This document shows positions 45,203-57,868 of a stretch of 64,000 nucleotides of DNA, piece by piece. The translations under genes and the position numbers were made by a program. Source of the DNA: Phocoena phocoena (Eukaryota; Chordata; Mammalia; Artiodactyla; Phocoenidae). The notes under the pieces were generated by a model. It was not told the origin of the DNA. It did not search any database and saw nothing but the letters and a program-made list of their open reading frames with translations. Every line of letters starts with the position of its first letter. The stretch's first letter is position 1. Where the stretch lies: NCBI RefSeq assembly GCF_963924675.1, contig NC_089236.1, positions 63,263,306 through 63,327,305 on the forward strand, given 5' to 3'.

Positions 45203-45809
45203 GACCTATTATCTGTTTGAGTGTATTGTTTAATTTCCACATATCTTTGAGTTTTGTTTTAGTTATTGCTTCAGTTCATTGTGATCAGAGGAGTTACTCT
45301 GTATAAATTCAGTCTTGTTTAAACATGAAAGTTGTTTCATGGCCTAACATATGGTCTATTCTGGAGAATGTTCCATGTACACATGAGAAGAATATATACT
45401 CTGTGGTATTAAGTGTTCTGTATGTGTCAGTTAGGTTATAGTGTTTGGGGGTTATAGTGTTTTTCAAGTCTTTTATTATTGCTCTTCTTTCTAGCTGTTC
45501 TATCCATTATTGAAAGTGGGGTATTGAAGTCTCTAACTATTATCGTATAACTATCTGTATCATCTTTAAGTTTTGTCAATGTGTGCTCCATATATTTTGA
45601 GACTCTGGTATTTCCTGTGTATAGGTTTTATCTTTCTGATGAATTGGTACTTTAAATAAAACATCCTACTGCCTTCTGGTCTCCATAGTTTCTGATGATA
45701 AATTAGCTGTTTATATTATTCAAAGTCCTTTATACATGGTGAGTCAATTCTTTCTTGGTACTGTCAGATTTTCTCTTTATTATTTGTCTTCTAACAGTTT
45801 AATTATGTA

Positions 45810-46021
45810 TTTGACCCTTGAACAACCTGGCTGTTAAGGGTGCCAACCCTCTACACAGTGGAAAGCACGTGTATAACTTTACAATCAGCCCTCCATATCC
45901 AAGCTTCCACATCCAAGAATTCAACCAAATGTGGATCATGTAGTACTAAAGTATATATGGAAAATAATCACCTATAGGTGGGCCCATGCAGTTCAAACCC
46001 ATGTTTTTCAAGGGTCAACTG
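45810..46021. mobile_element. Tigger-type MITE (MER8-like) inside the older L1
   Basis: A 212-base non-autonomous mariner/Tigger element. Its left inverted terminus is TTTGACCCTTGAACAACCTG and its right terminus is TTTTTCAAGGGTCAACTG. TA lies on each side (45808-45809 and 46022-46023), the target duplication expected of TcMar elements. L1 sequence is continuous once the element and one TA are removed. No transposase is present. Confidence 0.85.
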
Positions 46022-46106
46022 TAATGTGTCTACGTGTGGATCTCTGAGTATTTGATATCTTTCATAACTTTTGCGAGCTTTTCAACCATTATTTTTTCAA
46101 ACACAA

Positions 46107-48481
46107 TTTATTTTGTAAAAAATAACATAGAAATGAAGGTCACAATTGTATGAACTAATTTCTTTACCACATATACCACAGTATGATTTTATTAATAACT
46201 CTAATATCAACTAACAATTTTTACTATATATCAGAGACTGTTAATTGCCTGTCATAGTATGTCAAAAAATAATCAGTGAATCCTTGAGGATTAGTATGCT
46301 TCACCATTAGCTCTTCTCATTATAAATTTCATCAACTTAAAAGCAAGGTGGGTATGCCGATATCAAAAGCGTCGCCCGTCTTTTTCCATAGTACTAATAT
46401 TTTTTAAAAAGCAGTAAAATATACTCTTCTAGGTACACCTTTTAGAAGGCTCATGAGCTGCTTAAAGATTCCCTAAAAGACTTCTCAAAGCTACCTATCA
46501 ATTATCCACTTAAAAATTTTCTTTAGAATTTAGTTACCATAAGCCTTATATTTCTTTTAAGTTGTTGCAAAAGAAATTCAGCAGGAACTGGAAGCTAGGT
46601 AAAAAGTACCCACATACACCCTTGTATACACACATTCTATGACATAAAATCATATTAAATACTTCTTAAAGTAGCAGTTAGGGGATCTGTGTCTGACAAT
46701 ACAGTGAAAGATTATATAAATTTAAGGTAATATTAATTTTGAAGTGTTTAATCTACTTACATGAAACTTTCAAAAAGTCAAGGCTACAGGTATATATTAA
46801 TTGGTAGATGATTATGCAACTTGTTTTTCATTGCTATAAAAATATAGTCAATAGACTCAGTGAACAAACTAAGCCTCTATTGTAACCTAACTTCTATGAG
46901 GTGATGGATTTGAATTATGTTATTTGGATTTATAGCACTTTTCTATGAATGTAAATTACAACTAATTTGACAAATCCCTTAGTTTTGCATACTTGCTGAT
47001 TAAAACAAATTCAGGCAAAAATTTTGGGCTAATATAGAAGATTCAGGTAAGCTGAGAATCTGAAATTGGAAATCTCTTAAATTTAGGAAATAATGATTTC
47101 ATAAGATTTTGTTTTCCAGTGTTTTTAAGTTATAGAATTATAAAGAATTTTTAAATTGAAAATATAAGTTTGAAATATGTGATGTATATCACTCCAACTC
47201 TTAAAATATCATACAATATTTTTTTCTTTGTCCCACAATTTATGACAAAAATTTTTATGAATATTTTCAAGGCTGTAGTTCAGAACTTCAGAGCATTCCA
47301 TATAATAAACCATGGGTTATCTTAAATGATTTCTGGAGGAATGAAAATCTTTTCACAGCAGCTAATATCCTTAGGAACAATTCTTTGGTGGTTCATTAAA
47401 TATTCAAAGAAAAGTTAAACAGTAGGGGATTATCCAACCTCCAAAAGAAGAGTGACTATGAATAATGACTGTCATTAACATTCAGAATTATAAATGTTAG
47501 TTTCCAATACTAACATTTCCTTTTAATAACAGTACTAAAATCTCAGAAAAATCTTGCCAATTATATAACACATTCCTTTTGTAACAAAATTACTTCTTAC
47601 ATAGAATAAAAACAAAATATTTAATAAGTACAGTATAAATTTTTATGACGTAGAGATTTTGTCTTTTTTTCAGATCTCTAACCCTAACTAATTATTTCTG
47701 AATAGTGAAGAAGCAAAAAAAAAAAAGGATTACTATTTCTGAACCCTGAGAAAAGTGAAAGGATATCTATCTAAACATTCAAGTAGTAACCTTTTGTGTT
47801 TTCACCTTTTATAACTAAAATTTCGTACACATTTAACTTACTAAGAAATCATTAGTAATGACTGTTTTAAAGTGGGTTTATTACAGAATGTGGGTCTTTT
47901 ATCTAAGTATTGCATACATTGTAGAAACTTCTAAGCTGTTACTATATGATTATGTTGTATCATTTGTATGATATGCAAATTATATAGTCCGCCTGAGGCT
48001 TGTGAAGAAGCTGGTTTGTGAAACTGACGTTCTGTAAGGAGTGTTCCTCACTTAATTTTCCCACCCTGGAACCAGATTTTATAGTGTGACAACAGATTTG
48101 TACCGATACCTGGAAGGGTTGTTTTTTAAATCAAATTCTTTCTGAAAACAATTGATTAACCCCTCATGAAGCAATGAAACTATATTCAATTGAGTTTGAA
48201 ATCACGTAAAGCTGAAATTTCTTAGTCTGTCCTGAAGATGGGTTTTCTGGAAGCACACTTCTTACTTGCAGAGGACTATAAGCAATGGATAACATTCCAG
48301 AATGTTGTTTTGAGGGGATAAGGGACAATAGTGAGGAAATTAGACCACGTACAAAGAGCAATGTGATTACTAAAGACCTATGTCCACAACAAGTTGCACC
48401 CATTTCCACGATTTTCTTTAATTCCTCTAGAGTGTTGGGGTTTTTTCCTCTATATTCTCACTGTTTGTTTAATACATAAAG
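46107..48481. other. Repeat-free AT-rich DNA, about 2.4 kb
   Basis: No repeat family, RNA gene or exon. Many A/T homopolymers and short open frames only (64-81 codons at 48164-48479, no domain). Confidence 0.4.
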
Positions 48482-48545
48482 CAATGGTCCTCAAACTTTA
48501 GCTGTAATAGAATCACCTGGAGGATCTACTGTCTGTTAAGATTTG
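48482..48545. mobile_element. MER5-like hAT-Charlie terminus
   Basis: CAATGGTCCTCAAACTTTAG followed by AATAGAATCACCTGGAGGAT matches one end of a MER5-type hAT MITE (CAGTGGTTCTCAAACTTTAG, CAGAATCACCTGGAGGGC). Only one terminus is clear; bases to about 48,640 may be a decayed continuation. Confidence 0.6.
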
Positions 48546-51500
48546 CATCAGCAAGGGTAGCCTCCGGATTTAAAGATCCTGGTCCCTGAAACTGGCAAAA
48601 AGGTGGATTCCTGACTAATAGGGTTGCCATTGCAGTTTCAACAGCAATAAAGACTAAGTCTGCTCTTCTCCTTTTGAAGCAGCATAGTAACATACTAGCA
48701 CATGGTATAAGAAAAGGGAGGGAATACACCAAAAACCATTCCACTTAAAATCAACTTGCCTGGAAATAAAACCTCTTTTATTCTAATCATAGAGGAAATT
48801 TTGGAACTCAGGACAATATGGGTTTTTCTGTACATATCAAGTTGAGTATTCCTTCCTGATAACTTCAAGTTTTTCAAAGTGGAAGATCATGTAATCATCT
48901 TCTAGACAGGAGTCAAGAATGGGTTTAAAGGGCTTGGGAAGATGGAAACTTCAGAATTCCTGTTGTTGGAAATGGGAGAATGGTCTGTGCCAGGACATGT
49001 GAAAAGATTTCTGAGGATCTAGGTAAATGTGTAGAGTATATTGATGTGTAGATAGGCACTAAAATGTATTAAAATATAGTACCAAAATAAAAGAAAACTT
49101 GGTTGCTTGCAAAAGTTGGACTCTTCACTTATTAGCTTTGTGACTTAGTACATGCTGCTTCACCAATTTGTAACTTAGTTTACTAATTTCTGAAGTGAGC
49201 GTTATACATTTTCTTTGTTATCATGTTGTTTTAAGGATTATATATAAAAAGGCCACAATTCTAAAAGTGTCTTATAAATTATAAAATTATGAGTCCAAGA
49301 TTTTATTATTTTTGTGACTGTGATTATACTTTAAATTCATTTTAACTTTTCACACAGTTAAATCTGCTCTACTACTGCACTATATACATTCTATCATGTA
49401 GAGATATACACACATTTTTAATGTAAATACACATAGACATATAGTTTTATATTTATATAATTAAATAATTATATAATCTGTGTGATATATTTATAATATA
49501 TAGGCATAAATATAGTATGTTTTTACATATGTAGGTATATATGAATTTTCATATATATGTAGATATATATGAATAAATATGAATTTTGACCCTGAAAAAT
49601 AAATAATATTGAACATATTAGTTTTCACTTAAAACATTTTAAGTACAATGTTGATACTGATTTTCTGTATTTTAATTAATGTTGCACTTAATATTTTTTC
49701 TGTTATTTAAGGACTGTTAGGCAATATGATGCCCATAAGGAAAAGAATAAAGTACTACAATTGTTGACATAGATTTTTTTTTTGAGTGCTTCTATGCACA
49801 TGAATTAAATGATCTCGGTATAATTAGTATAGAGGAAATTGTAAAAGTGAATTGTGCCCTTGGACATAACCCAAATGCATACCTCTTTTTGTTACAGTAC
49901 TTTGCTTTAAAGGAAAGAAGGTAGCAAACCAAGAATCAAAAGAATCACATTTTGTACTGAATATTGCATGTATTCTCATTCTACCTTTTGTATAAGTAAG
50001 TTCTCTGTTGGACTATCCATTTCTATAGAGATTTAGTATATGAGAAAATCTATTAAGTTTTATCATGAGTATAATTACATCTGTCACTTTTTCTGGTGGG
50101 CAGGAGTAGTAAGTATATTATCTTGTCAGCATTTTATGATAAAATTTGGCCAGCTGTGTATTTATGCTGAATAACATCACCTGGACTATTACCTCTTTTT
50201 TTAAAAATCAAAACATCTTTTGATTCCCTGAAGAATGACTCACACATTTTTCAAAAAAAAACATTAACTATCTCCTTAAGATCTCACTCTCATGTCTTTC
50301 CATTTTCTCTCCTGCAATAAAACCCTCCCTCCTATACTCTTAGGGGAGGATCAAAGCACTGAAGAGAAGGCTGGTCTTTATAACTATCCCTCTACTCATT
50401 TTCCTACTTTTTTCCATTTTCCAAACCATTCCTGTTATTCACAATCACCTTTTCACTTACGATCTAGACTTCATTTTCATCTTTTCCCTTTGTAACCACA
50501 ACTCCTCTATTTTTTCCCCTTCATTATTATTAATTTTTCTTTGGTTCCTTTCCTATAATTTTGAAGTATATAGATACTAGAACAGGTCTTAGAGATGGGA
50601 TGAAACAATCAAGTACAGAACTGTGGGGGTTTGAGAACAACAGTGGCTGGGATCATGTTCGGTCCTTCTTTTCAAGAAAGGCAAAGAACATCATGCCAGG
50701 GTTTCAGTGACAGTACAAAGAATGATTGAGCATTATACCTGTTAAAGAAGTTAAGTAAGTCACTATAATCCACAAAGTTCAGTATCAGAAATTAAAGGCA
50801 GGTGCAGAATATCTAGTTCTGAAACAGTTCAAACTTAAAGAATTCAAGTATGCAGGGTGGGAATGAGCAGATGTTAGGATTCCAAACAGTAAAGGTCAGC
50901 ACTTGAAGACTATTTAGATTAATATTGATGATTCAAGAAACATGAATCTAGGTAGCCAGGTAGAATTGCCATCATAGAGACAGACCATTAGAGACAAATA
51001 ACAAGGGAGGAGGGTGGAGAGCAATAGTTTATATAACCTTTACAATAGAAAAAAAAAAAAAGACTCCATATGTCCTAGGGTAGCTTCTATGTGTGATGTA
51101 CCTCTACCAGCTCCTATGTATGTTTTGTGCTATTGTTTACTCTTGAGGTATGTGAATACACATCAACTAAGAATAACTTATGACCTCATGATGTCTGTAG
51201 ACATCGAATCTCATATCTTGAAGGATTCATTCTTCCCCCAGGTACTGAGCTCTCCAAATTTTAATGCAGAGTGTTGACATGGCCATTTGCTTTCAACTTA
51301 AGTTGTTTCCCAATTTTTGGGAAGTAATAAGTAGGTAGCCATTCTTACCATCTTTATGGTAATTCTAGTTATTGTGTGTTGTAAAGAGATTTAGCCCATA
51401 CACATTCTTTGAATGACCAGAGGTAATTTAAAAAAAATTTTTTCAAATATGTATCAAATATGTATCTTAAATGTGCATATTTAAACTTATAAATTTTCAA

Positions 51501-52727
51501 ATTTATTAATGATATTCCTTTAAATACATATTTAGAAAGATTATAGTTTGTATTGTAACTGTAGAATTGGAACATTTGTTTCTCTCCTTTTAGACTTTGA
51601 TATATTTTCCTCATTAAATTTACACTCAAATGAACTGTGAGATATGGCTCATGATCTCAGAAATCCATTTTCCATTGTCGAGATCCATTTTAATGCCCCT
51701 TAAAAATGATGTGAAGTGAATATAGCCATAATCATTATCTCAAAGGAATATATTTAAACAATTTATTTTCAAAGATTGAAAATATTCTGCCAAGTGATGT
51801 AATTGTCAGAATCACTTTGTATTACTCATTGCTCATATCCAACTATTTATACTAAAGAAGTACCATTGTGATCTATATCTGCCATCAAAGCTACATTCAG
51901 TTAAATAGAGGGCAAACACATATCACCATCCTTTCAAATCACAGGTTATTTGAGTCTAAAAATATGTTGCAAAACAAGGTAGATATCATAGGGGTCCAAT
52001 GAATCTTCTTTTTAAAAAGTTGGTAGAAATATATAGAACTGATGATAAAATCCCAAATAACTAACCTGACATTAAGATATTCAGTCAACAAAACTTTTTT
52101 AGTACACATTGAATAATAAGGTATCTGTCCCTCAGGCTTGACCTTCAGCACATTTCTTTGACTGAATCTACTGGTCATTTTTGTATTCTTCCTTTCACAC
52201 AGCCCCATCATGGAAATATCATGGGTCAAGAAACTAGATTGTCAAGATTATAAAACAAACTGCATTTCACTTCAAAGACTATCATAAAAGAATGTCATAC
52301 CAAAGCAAGTATTTCAAATTTGTCATTAAGTTTATATCCATACTTTTCTAAGAATATATTTATTCATTATATTCTTTTCTTCAAAATCAGTTATTAAGCA
52401 CCTTTTTAGAGCTCTGTAATATATTTGATTATATTTGGTAGAAAATTCCCAAATCCCTCATTGGCTCCGAGTCTTCAGATTCCAAGTCCACTATTTCTTG
52501 CCCTGCCAGATATTGCATTGCCAATGGATTGTGGCTGAAGTAATGATAGTTAATGAGGGACTCAGGGGAATAGCTTTTTGGGTAGCATAACTGGGATAGC
52601 ACATTGCCTAAGAAGGGCAAAGTATAGAGTGTTTGAATGGAAGGTACTGTCAGGTGTTTGAAGTTATACAGAGGGATGGGAAAGGATTGGGCTGAGGAGA
52701 GCAAATGAATGGCCTTATCCATTAAGT
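48546..52727. other. Unassigned AT-rich DNA, about 4.2 kb
   Basis: Contains an ATATAT/TATATA-rich patch at about 49,380-49,580 with a 10-base-arm AT hairpin at 49453-49476. Poly(A) of 14 lies near 51,049-51,061. No repeat family or exon was recognised; the open frames of 60-97 codons show no domain. Confidence 0.4.
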
Positions 52728-52742
52728 CCAGCTGTGACTTTT

Positions 52743-52953
52743 TTTTTTTTTTTTTTTTTTGCGGTACGCGTGCCTCTCACTGTTGTGGCCTCTCCCGTTG
52801 CGGAGCACAGGCTCCGGACGCGCAGGCTCAGCAGCCATGGCTCACGGGCCCAGCCGCTCCGCAGCATGTGGGATCTTCCCGGACTGGGTCACGAACCCGT
52901 GTCCCCTGCATCGGCAGGTGGACTCTCAACCACTGCGCCACCAGGGAAGCCCC
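52743..52953 (-). mobile_element. CHR-type tRNA-derived SINE with 15-base target duplication
   Basis: In reverse: GGGCTTCCCTGGTGGCGCAG head, GTTGAGAGTCCACCTGCC, box-B-like GGTTCGTGACCCAG, GAAGATCCCACATGCTGCGG, GCCACAACAGTGAGAGGCAC and an A-tail (T-run on the plus strand). CCAGCTGTGACTTTT occurs at 52728-52742 and 52954-52968. The overlapping open frames in three phases are artefacts. Confidence 0.96.
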
Positions 52954-52968
52954 CCAGCTGTGACTTTT

Positions 52969-54310
52969 AAAAGATTGTTTCAGTCGAGTGGTGAGATTGG
53001 AAACAAGATTGCAAGATGATGTAGAGTAAATGAGCAGTAAGAAATTGATAATAGACTAATGTTTTTCAAAGCTTTGGAATTTTTTTCAAAAGTGCAAGTC
53101 CATTTTTGAAACAATGAAATCTTGTGTGAAACACTGAAACTGGTAAGAAGTGGAACTCTTATTTCCCCACCCCCTGCCCTGTGGCCCAGAAGTCTCAGAA
53201 TCAATATCTATGGAACACTATCGCTTTGAGATGTTTAAGAGGGTAAGGAAGGAAAGAAGTAGGGGGAAAAGGAACACAAAGGGAGGTGCACACAAAAGTT
53301 CTGTACTGGAAAAAGTAGAAGAGCTTGAAGGATCCTGAGAGACAAGAAAGTATATTCAGACAAGAGACACCTTCATGAGGGAGGTGGTCTAATGGAGACT
53401 TGACTATAGCCAGATGTGTCCTTCTTACTTCTCTGAAAGCTAATCTTGCCCAGACTCTGCTCTCAATTCTTGATCTAACCGGAAAACATGTAGTGAATTG
53501 TGGCTCCAGAGGGCCTTACCTTGACATCAAATCTTTATTTTTCTCTAGCTCACCTTTAGCCTGCTGCATTATTATTTTGTATTTGAGCTTAGTTGTCCAG
53601 TATCCCTGGAACCAATTAATTTAGAAGAGTATAACATAGTGGGGTTTTTTTGGACAGAGATCTTATATTAAAGAGTAAGAGAACTTTCTCGGTGCAAGAG
53701 AGCTCACAGGATATTGAAAATGTATGCTGTTGAGCCACTTTTCCTCACTGTAAAGTGTAGCTTTTCATCAGAAGGTGAAATTTGACATATTTCCTCAGAC
53801 CCTTAGACTATTCTTTTGTTGCGGTTACATACATGATGAAAAGGTAAAAGCTGTTTAAGAAATTTTCTTTTTAACAGGTATCTCTTTTTAAATCTTGTAT
53901 TCTGATTCTTGCATTATCAAGATCTCCTTTTCCTTGGGCTCAAACTTATGTGAAACAAAAGCCACAAACATCCCCTGAAAACTGAGCCAGATTTAGGCAC
54001 TGGAATAAGGGGAGGTAAAAATAGAAAACACAGAAAAGAAACACATACACAGACAGAAAAGCCTAAAAAAAAATTCCCAAACAATATATATACATACTAC
54101 AGATAGAGAAAATAGGGCAGTGTAAGGTTGAATAACTTGCTCCTATTTTCCTCACCACCTAAGGATAAATATTTCCAAAGAGTGATGCCTTCAATGTGTG
54201 TGGGACTCGGTTTTAAATTGTCAGACAGAGAGTGACAGATGAAAATTTAAATTATTAAATCTCCTAAACAGACTGTTCATTTAGTTCTTTTTCAAGTTAA
54301 TCGCTGTATG
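52969..54310. other. Unassigned DNA
   Basis: No repeat family recognised. Small frames at 53150-53338 and 53400-53624 have no motif. Confidence 0.4.
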
Positions 54311-54785
54311 GCCCTATAGTGCAGTGGCTAAAAGCATGATCCGTAGAATCAGAAAGACGTGTGTCTGATGCCTCAGATTTCTGATTACACTTGACCCTGG
54401 AACAACAGGGGTTTGAACTGCGAGGGTCCACTTCTAAGCAATTTTTTTTCAATAGTAAATACTACAGTACTACATTATCTGTGGTTGGTTGGTTCTAATC
54501 TTTGATGTAGAATAGAGGATATTGAGGAACCACGGATACAGAGGGCCAACTATTAATTATATTCGGATTTTCAACTTCACAGAACCTGTGTCCCTAATCT
54601 CCATCTTGTTCAAGGGTCAATTGTATTACTTTTTTTTAACCTAGGGTAAAATAACACTTCAGACTTTGTTTTCCTCATCTGTACAGTGAATGTTATAAAA
54701 CTTAGAGTTTGTCAGAATTCAATGATTGTCCGAGGTAAAGTGCTTGCACTGCACCTGCCACACAGAATGTTCAACCAACCTGAGT
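54311..54785 (+). repeat. MIR SINE split by a Tigger MITE
   Basis: Left part 54,311-54,385: CCTATAGTGCAGTGGCTAAA, AGCATGATCCGTAGAATCAG (the MIR 5' tRNA-like start). Right part 54,626-54,785: AACCTAGGGTAAAATAACAC, TTCCTCATCTGTACAGTGAA and AGGTAAAGTGCTTGCACTGC (the MIR core and 3' part). The Tigger element lies between the two halves, so the MIR was there first. Confidence 0.7.
54388..54623. mobile_element. Tigger-type MITE (MER8-like)
   Basis: A 236-base element with inverted termini CACTTGACCCTGGAACAACA and TTGTTCAAGGGTCAATTG, flanked by TA at 54386-54387 and 54624-54625. The inner GGTTTGAACTGCGAGGGTCC and the TTTTTTTTCAATAGTAAATA block are typical. It reads in the opposite direction to the copies at 45,810 and 57,869. 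Non-autonomous and inactive. Confidence 0.85.
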
Positions 54786-56994
54786 ACTTACAGAGTCAAG
54801 AAAAGGGGTAAGGCCATGCTTAGGAGTGGCGTTTTGTTTTTGTTTTGATATATGAATGATAACGTTTCAAATATACTGCACTAATTCTTCACCATCCACT
54901 AGTTTGCCCTTACTAAACACTTTACTGTGGAACTCAAAATACATAAGAGCAACAACCGTGTTCTCAAGGAATACTTTCCAACTGGGGAAGTAACATAGGA
55001 ATCTATAATAAACTTCTTGTACAATGTATGTGAATGTACAGAGCATCTTTACAAGTGGAGACTGAAGATCCTTGTTTGAAGAACTCAATAAGGTTTTCTG
55101 ACAGGGCATAGCCATTTCCTATTTAGTTACCTTCTCTAATTTCCACTGTAGATGGCTTGTTCAATTCCATAAGAATTTGGAAAAAGCGATTTAGTAGGAG
55201 CTTCTGGTATTGACTTTGGGAACAGTTCTTAAGTTTCTTCTCAATAATCCTCCAATATTCTTTTCTGTGTTTCTTTCTTAGCACAAAGCAAGTTATGGTT
55301 CAATTGACTTTCTGTCTACTTAATAAATATTGATTGGGTACATTTAAGCGTGGCCATGTGTGATCCATCTTTAAAGGTAGAGTCATTATGCAGGGAGGTT
55401 GCAATTTATTCCTCGTTCATTCTCTTATCTTTTGAGAGGAATCATTATGCAAATATTGAACACATTCATGAAATGAAAAATACTAGCTTTTTAATAGTTG
55501 TCTAAAACAAGATAGCATCTGCAGCAGAATGGAGTGAATATAGACCCTATTGTGCATGTTGTAAAAGTATATATTATTTTAGATAACAAGAAAAAGTAAT
55601 TGAAGGTACAATTTTCTGACTGTAAAAGCTGCAGTACACTGCAATGATTGAGGAGACTATATATATATTTTCACTGGGAATCTACGGGCACAAGATTAAT
55701 AACTAAATCCTGCAATAGGACATAATTATATGATTTCTCAAAGCTTATTTCAGATATCTAAGAATTCATGACAATGTGTATAATTAATTAAATATTTGTA
55801 TTCATATTATAGGAATAGAACAGCTTAAATGTATTTATAGATAAACACATTTAATTTGGTATACCTATCACACTATTATCAATTCAGGCCACTGGTTTGA
55901 TCTATTTTATTCATGTGGCTTATTAGTGAATAATTAAGGAACAGCCTTTAAAATTTTTTTTTAAAACATTACTTTAAAATCCCCTCCAAATTAGCTGTGT
56001 TTTTCTTTTTTTTTTTTAAATAACTTTCACATATTTGAGTGAGGTAAATTTTCTGCTGTGTTATACATGAATAGGCTGGTGTCTAAGGGTAAAATTGCTG
56101 AATGCTTTTTTATTGAAGCTGTCATATTCCTCAATTTCATATGTATATTAGTCTGTGGTACAGCAAAAGGAGACATCTATTTCTGACAAAAGTTTAGTAC
56201 ACATTATAGCTCGACTTTTCTGGAAGGCAGGAACATGGTTTTAATGGGAGAGTTGCATCTTGTTCTGTGCAAGGTGCATTAGATGGCCTTCATAAAACCA
56301 TTTGTTCAGAGTTCTTTGGAAAGTAGAACAGTGGGAAATTCAAACCTACACTTTATCTGTGGACTGGCCATATCATACAAAGGGGTAGATTTTCCCAATT
56401 GTTTTATTAAGTCATTTATCTTCTCTCATTTTCTATTTAAAAAATTTAAGGTCATATTTTTCTATCTTTTCTGCCTTTTTCTAAGATTTTAATTTCATTT
56501 CTTCCCATTGCAATATACATATATCCCCAAAATATGAAAACACTATAAAAATCATTGAGCTTGCACTTTGTATACAAATAACCACATTATAGGATTATAG
56601 GGAAAGAATAGTGAATGACTATCTAATTCATAAAGATAACAATAATAAATATTTTTGGAGGAAAGTTTGAAAAAGTGCTGGGATGATTATCCAAATTGAA
56701 TGTATCATGTCATTTTTTCATGAATATCTTGTTTAGTAGCAATTAATTTTCAGGCTTCAAGTGTTAAAATAGCCTAAAATTAAAAATAGAAAATTAAAAG
56801 GGAAAAAAATTTAAAGACTCACAAAAGAAAAGGTAACTTAATATTTTTTCTGGAACAAAGGAACAGAAATAATTGTAAATTCATAAATATAATGTACACA
56901 TATGGGAATCCATGTAAGAGACAGAGTAATCTTAAAATATAAAAATAGTCACATAATAGTTAAAAATGTGAAACAAGGTAATTATTAAAAATAT
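54786..56994. other. Unassigned AT-rich DNA
   Basis: About 2.2 kb with no recognisable repeat or coding signal. The minus frame at 54867-55115 (82 codons) has no domain. Confidence 0.4.
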
Positions 56995-57575
56995 TTGTAA
57001 TGCAGCTAACTAGTACTAGAACTATCTTAGCCACTGAGGATAGAGCAGTGGAGAAGACAGACATGGTCCCTGCCATCACTGGATTTACCTACTATTGGAG
57101 GAATTAGGCATTAAAAAATAAATCTTCTTACATTATTTAATTAGTCATGATATGTGTTGGAGAAAGGATAGGAACAGGAAAATTTGATTTAGTCTTGATG
57201 TCAGTGAGTTGTTTCTTAAGGAAATAACCTCTGGATGAGCTCTGATGGGTGGAAATAAAGTGGGGGTGTGGCATGGACAAGGGAGAGGTAATCCAGTTTG
57301 AGGATGGAGCACATGTGAGGGCCCTTGGAGAAAGCAGAGGGTGCCCTGGAACTTTGAGAAAGCCAAGGCGGCCAAAGCTAAGAGAACAAGTGTGGCAGTA
57401 GAGTAAGTCAGGTGATTCAGGGACAAGCAGTTGTACCACTGTGACCACATAAAGGACAAAGGACCTAGATCTCTAATCCAAGGACAATTGGAAGTCATTA
57501 AAGGATTTAAACAACAGTGGAAAAATCAGATTTTGCTATTTAAAGTGATTACATTGGCCTCTGGGACTAGATTAG
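56995..57575 (-). repeat. LINE-2 (L2), reverse orientation
   Basis: L2 3' region in reverse: GAGGATAGAGCAGTGGAGAA, GACATGGTCCCTGCCATCAC, then AATAACCTCTGGATGAGCTC, GGCATGGACAAGGGAGAGGT, AAGTGTGGCAGTAGAGTAAG, TTGGAAGTCATTAAAGGATT and AACAGTGGAAAAATCAGATT. These match reversed L2 (GGGAGCCATTGAAGGATTTT, AGCAGGGGAGTGACATGATC). The two overlapping minus-strand frames at 57137-57498 (103 and 117 codons) lie inside it and have no host-gene content. Confidence 0.7.
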
Positions 57576-57868
57576 TTTTATAACATTGTGAGTTTGCAAA
57601 GGCTATGAATGTCAAAGCCTTTCTTCTCCTCCTCTTCCTAGGATATCTCCAGTGTCTTTTCTCTTTTTAAAGGAGATTTAACATCTGTGTGCTGGTAAGA
57701 AACACTATATGATGGTATACCATACAGCTGAGTGGGAAAAAAAATAAGTTGCAGGAGGGGATAGTAAAAGCAGTTTCTGCACAGTTAAGGCCCTGCATAT
57801 ATTACATAATATTCAGAAAGCTAAAAACAAAACAAAGACTTCTTAACACTGGTTACTACAAGAAAATA
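57576..57868. other. Unassigned DNA
   Basis: Nothing recognised. Confidence 0.4.

Larger units (their letters stand above)
43270..46106 (-). mobile_element. Older L1, interrupted three times
   Basis: L1 in reverse, in four pieces that keep L1 order. Piece 43,270-43,869 is the RT palm/fingers region (ATCATTTCATCTGCAAATAG, ACCATTGCATATGCTGTGAA, CATTCTTGCATTCCTGGGAT). Piece 44,166-44,838 is the RT to linker; the minus frame at 44578-44793 reads NATKAVVKRKFTAVNAYI and TNNLTLHLKELENKEQ. Piece 45,203-45,807 is linker and endonuclease, then a jump to ORF1 (CATCCTACTGCCTTCTGGTC). Piece 46,022-46,106 is further ORF1 (ATGTGTCTACGTGTGGATCT, TTTCAACCATTATTTTTTCA). The interruptions are a CHR-type SINE, an MLT1A-like LTR and a Tigger MITE. 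More diverged than the 37-41 kb L1. Confidence 0.85.

Noticed and set aside
52709..53019. Three overlapping open frames sharing sequence with frames elsewhere in the window (apparent protein family)
   Set aside because: The shared peptides are translations of repeated SINE copies, not paralogous genes.
57137..57498. Two overlapping minus-strand frames of 103 and 117 codons
   Set aside because: They lie inside a reversed L2 and have no domain; two long frames in different phases of the same bases argue for chance composition.
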